7,724 nt of DNA from Candidatus Brocadiaceae bacterium. Its GTDB lineage: Bacteria > Planctomycetota > Brocadiia > SM23-32. The notes under the pieces were generated by a model. It ran no database searches, was not told the origin of the DNA, and saw only the letters and a program-made list of their open reading frames with translations. Of this stretch, positions 7,347 through 7,724 are shown piece after piece (within the stretch, counting starts at the first letter, position 1; every line of letters starts with the position of its first letter). The DNA is taken from NCBI GenBank assembly GCA_003567495.1, contig PWZK01000151.1:1-7724 (forward strand). Direction: 5' to 3'. Position numbers and translations under genes: made by a program.

Positions 7347-7551
7347 TCATTCACGTTCTTCGGCCGTTTTTATACTTGAAAACAAAATAGCAATCAATAT
7401 AATTCGAGGCAGGCGATGTGCCACTTCGTAATATTTGATGTGATACATGCCTTCCTGCCTTTGTCGTTGGAAGGGCTTCGGACAGCCTTACGATACGAAC
7501 GGCGTAATCGATAAGCCGATCTTCCAGATCATATCGTCGTTCCTTTGTCAT
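7347..7551 (-). pseudogene. Four-helix-bundle protein (23S rRNA intervening-sequence / S23-type), internally deleted and frameshifted
   Basis: The ATG at 7551 opens MTKERRYDLEDRLIDYAVRI, followed by SEALPTTKAGRHVSHQILRSGTSPASNY. This is the typical first half (helices 1-2 and the RSGTSPA.NY signature) of the small four-helix-bundle family first known from 23S rRNA intervening sequences and related to DGR Avd proteins. Just after SNY the frame drifts into an unrelated tail ending at 7351. In the neighbouring frame, bases 7397-7350 read LIAILFSSIKTAEERE and stop at 7347-7349. That is a typical C-terminus for this family (...ELIAIF.SSIKTA...). The middle, by family length about 50 residues covering helix 3 and part of helix 4, is missing, and the junction is not a multiple of three. 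The gene is therefore a deletion pseudogene. A longer frame from 7623 exists, but its upstream codons cross the heptamer repeat (EYPISNTQYP), so 7551 is the natural start. No ribosome site is visible. Confidence 0.8.
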
Positions 7552-7580
7552 TGGATATTGGGTGTTGGATATTGGATATT
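7550..7580. repeat. Heptanucleotide tandem array, right arm of the inverted repeat
   Basis: On the plus strand the units are GGATATT, GGGTGTT, GGATATT, GGATATT (7553-7580), with a 3-base partial unit before them. All 31 bases are complementary to 7301-7331. In a minus-strand transcript the arm ends on the first two bases of the pseudogene's ATG (7551-7550), so pairing of the arms would hold the start codon at the base of a 31-bp stem. Confidence 0.9.
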
Positions 7581-7724
7581 CACTTTTTTTGCATATAGAC
7601 AATTTGTTGTCGATGTGCGGCACCTAACCCGGACAAGCCGGAATCTGGAATGAGGAATGTGGAATTAGGAATCAGAACTCCCGGCTTTCATTGTTTTTCG
7701 TGTCTGATCGCTATGTCGCGCCTC
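7581..7724. other. Non-coding right edge
   Basis: Apart from the heptamer array and its flanking 7-bp inverted repeat, this stretch holds a T-run (7584-7590) and no reading frame with recognisable protein character. Whatever gene lies to the right starts or ends outside the window. Confidence 0.5.
7640..7674. repeat. Third heptanucleotide array, GGAATNN x5
   Basis: Five 7-bp units in a row: GGAATCT, GGAATGA, GGAATGT, GGAATTA, GGAATCA. The unit length and GGA start match the GGATATT arrays, but the sequence is different. The array is enclosed by a 7-bp inverted repeat, AAGCCGG (7635-7641) and CCGGCTT (7681-7687), and followed by TCATTGTTTTT. It could act as a long-looped hairpin. Confidence 0.75.

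Noticed and set aside
7351..7623. A 90-aa protein read from the ATG at 7623
   Set aside because: Its first 24 codons run through non-coding and heptamer-repeat DNA, and its last ~15 codons are the wrong frame of a deleted family C-terminus. It is reported as a pseudogene from 7551.

Overview
The window is a bacterial chromosomal segment of moderate GC. It carries five recognisable protein genes and, at its right end, the remains of a small repeat-associated gene. The housekeeping genes are of kinds shared by many Gram-negative-type phyla. Three features suggest an uncultured or environmental lineage, possibly of the PVC group (Kiritimatiellota/Lentisphaerota/Verrucomicrobia-like): the lipoprotein-type serine hydrolase, GTAGCGCAGGCG-type REP palindromes, and heptanucleotide repeats beside a four-helix-bundle (23S-IVS/S23-type) gene. 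That placement is inference only.

Layout. Bases 1-395 (+) are the 3' end of a SEDS-family cell-wall polymerase, more RodA-like than FtsW-like. It is followed at once by a lipoprotein serine beta-lactamase-like hydrolase (441-1652, +). These two meet a minus-strand block tail to tail, with a 10-bp overlap of the convergent stops. In transcription order the minus block is clpB (7230-4630), a 140-bp double-REP palindrome (4618-4479), an S41 C-terminal processing protease (4406-3156) and pyruvate kinase (3118-1643). The protease and kinase are only 37 bp apart and are probably co-transcribed. The REP palindrome begins 11 bp after the clpB stop, where it could separate the clpB mRNA from the protease-pyk unit or protect its 3' end.

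The right end (7231-7724) is non-housekeeping. A 31-bp perfect inverted repeat, built from 7-bp units (AATATCC / GGATATT), encloses a four-helix-bundle gene on the minus strand. The gene keeps its N-terminal half and its last ~16 codons, but the middle is deleted and the two halves are out of frame, so it is a pseudogene. A third 7-bp tandem array (GGAATNN x5) lies just outside it. This cassette is the least ordinary part of the window.

Functionally the plus-strand pair points to envelope or peptidoglycan work. The minus-strand genes combine protein quality control (ClpB disaggregase, periplasmic S41 protease) with glycolysis. Two enzymes have unusual active-site residues: the S41 protease has Asp where the family has Gln, and the serine hydrolase has Gln-Ile-Gly in place of the usual third motif.
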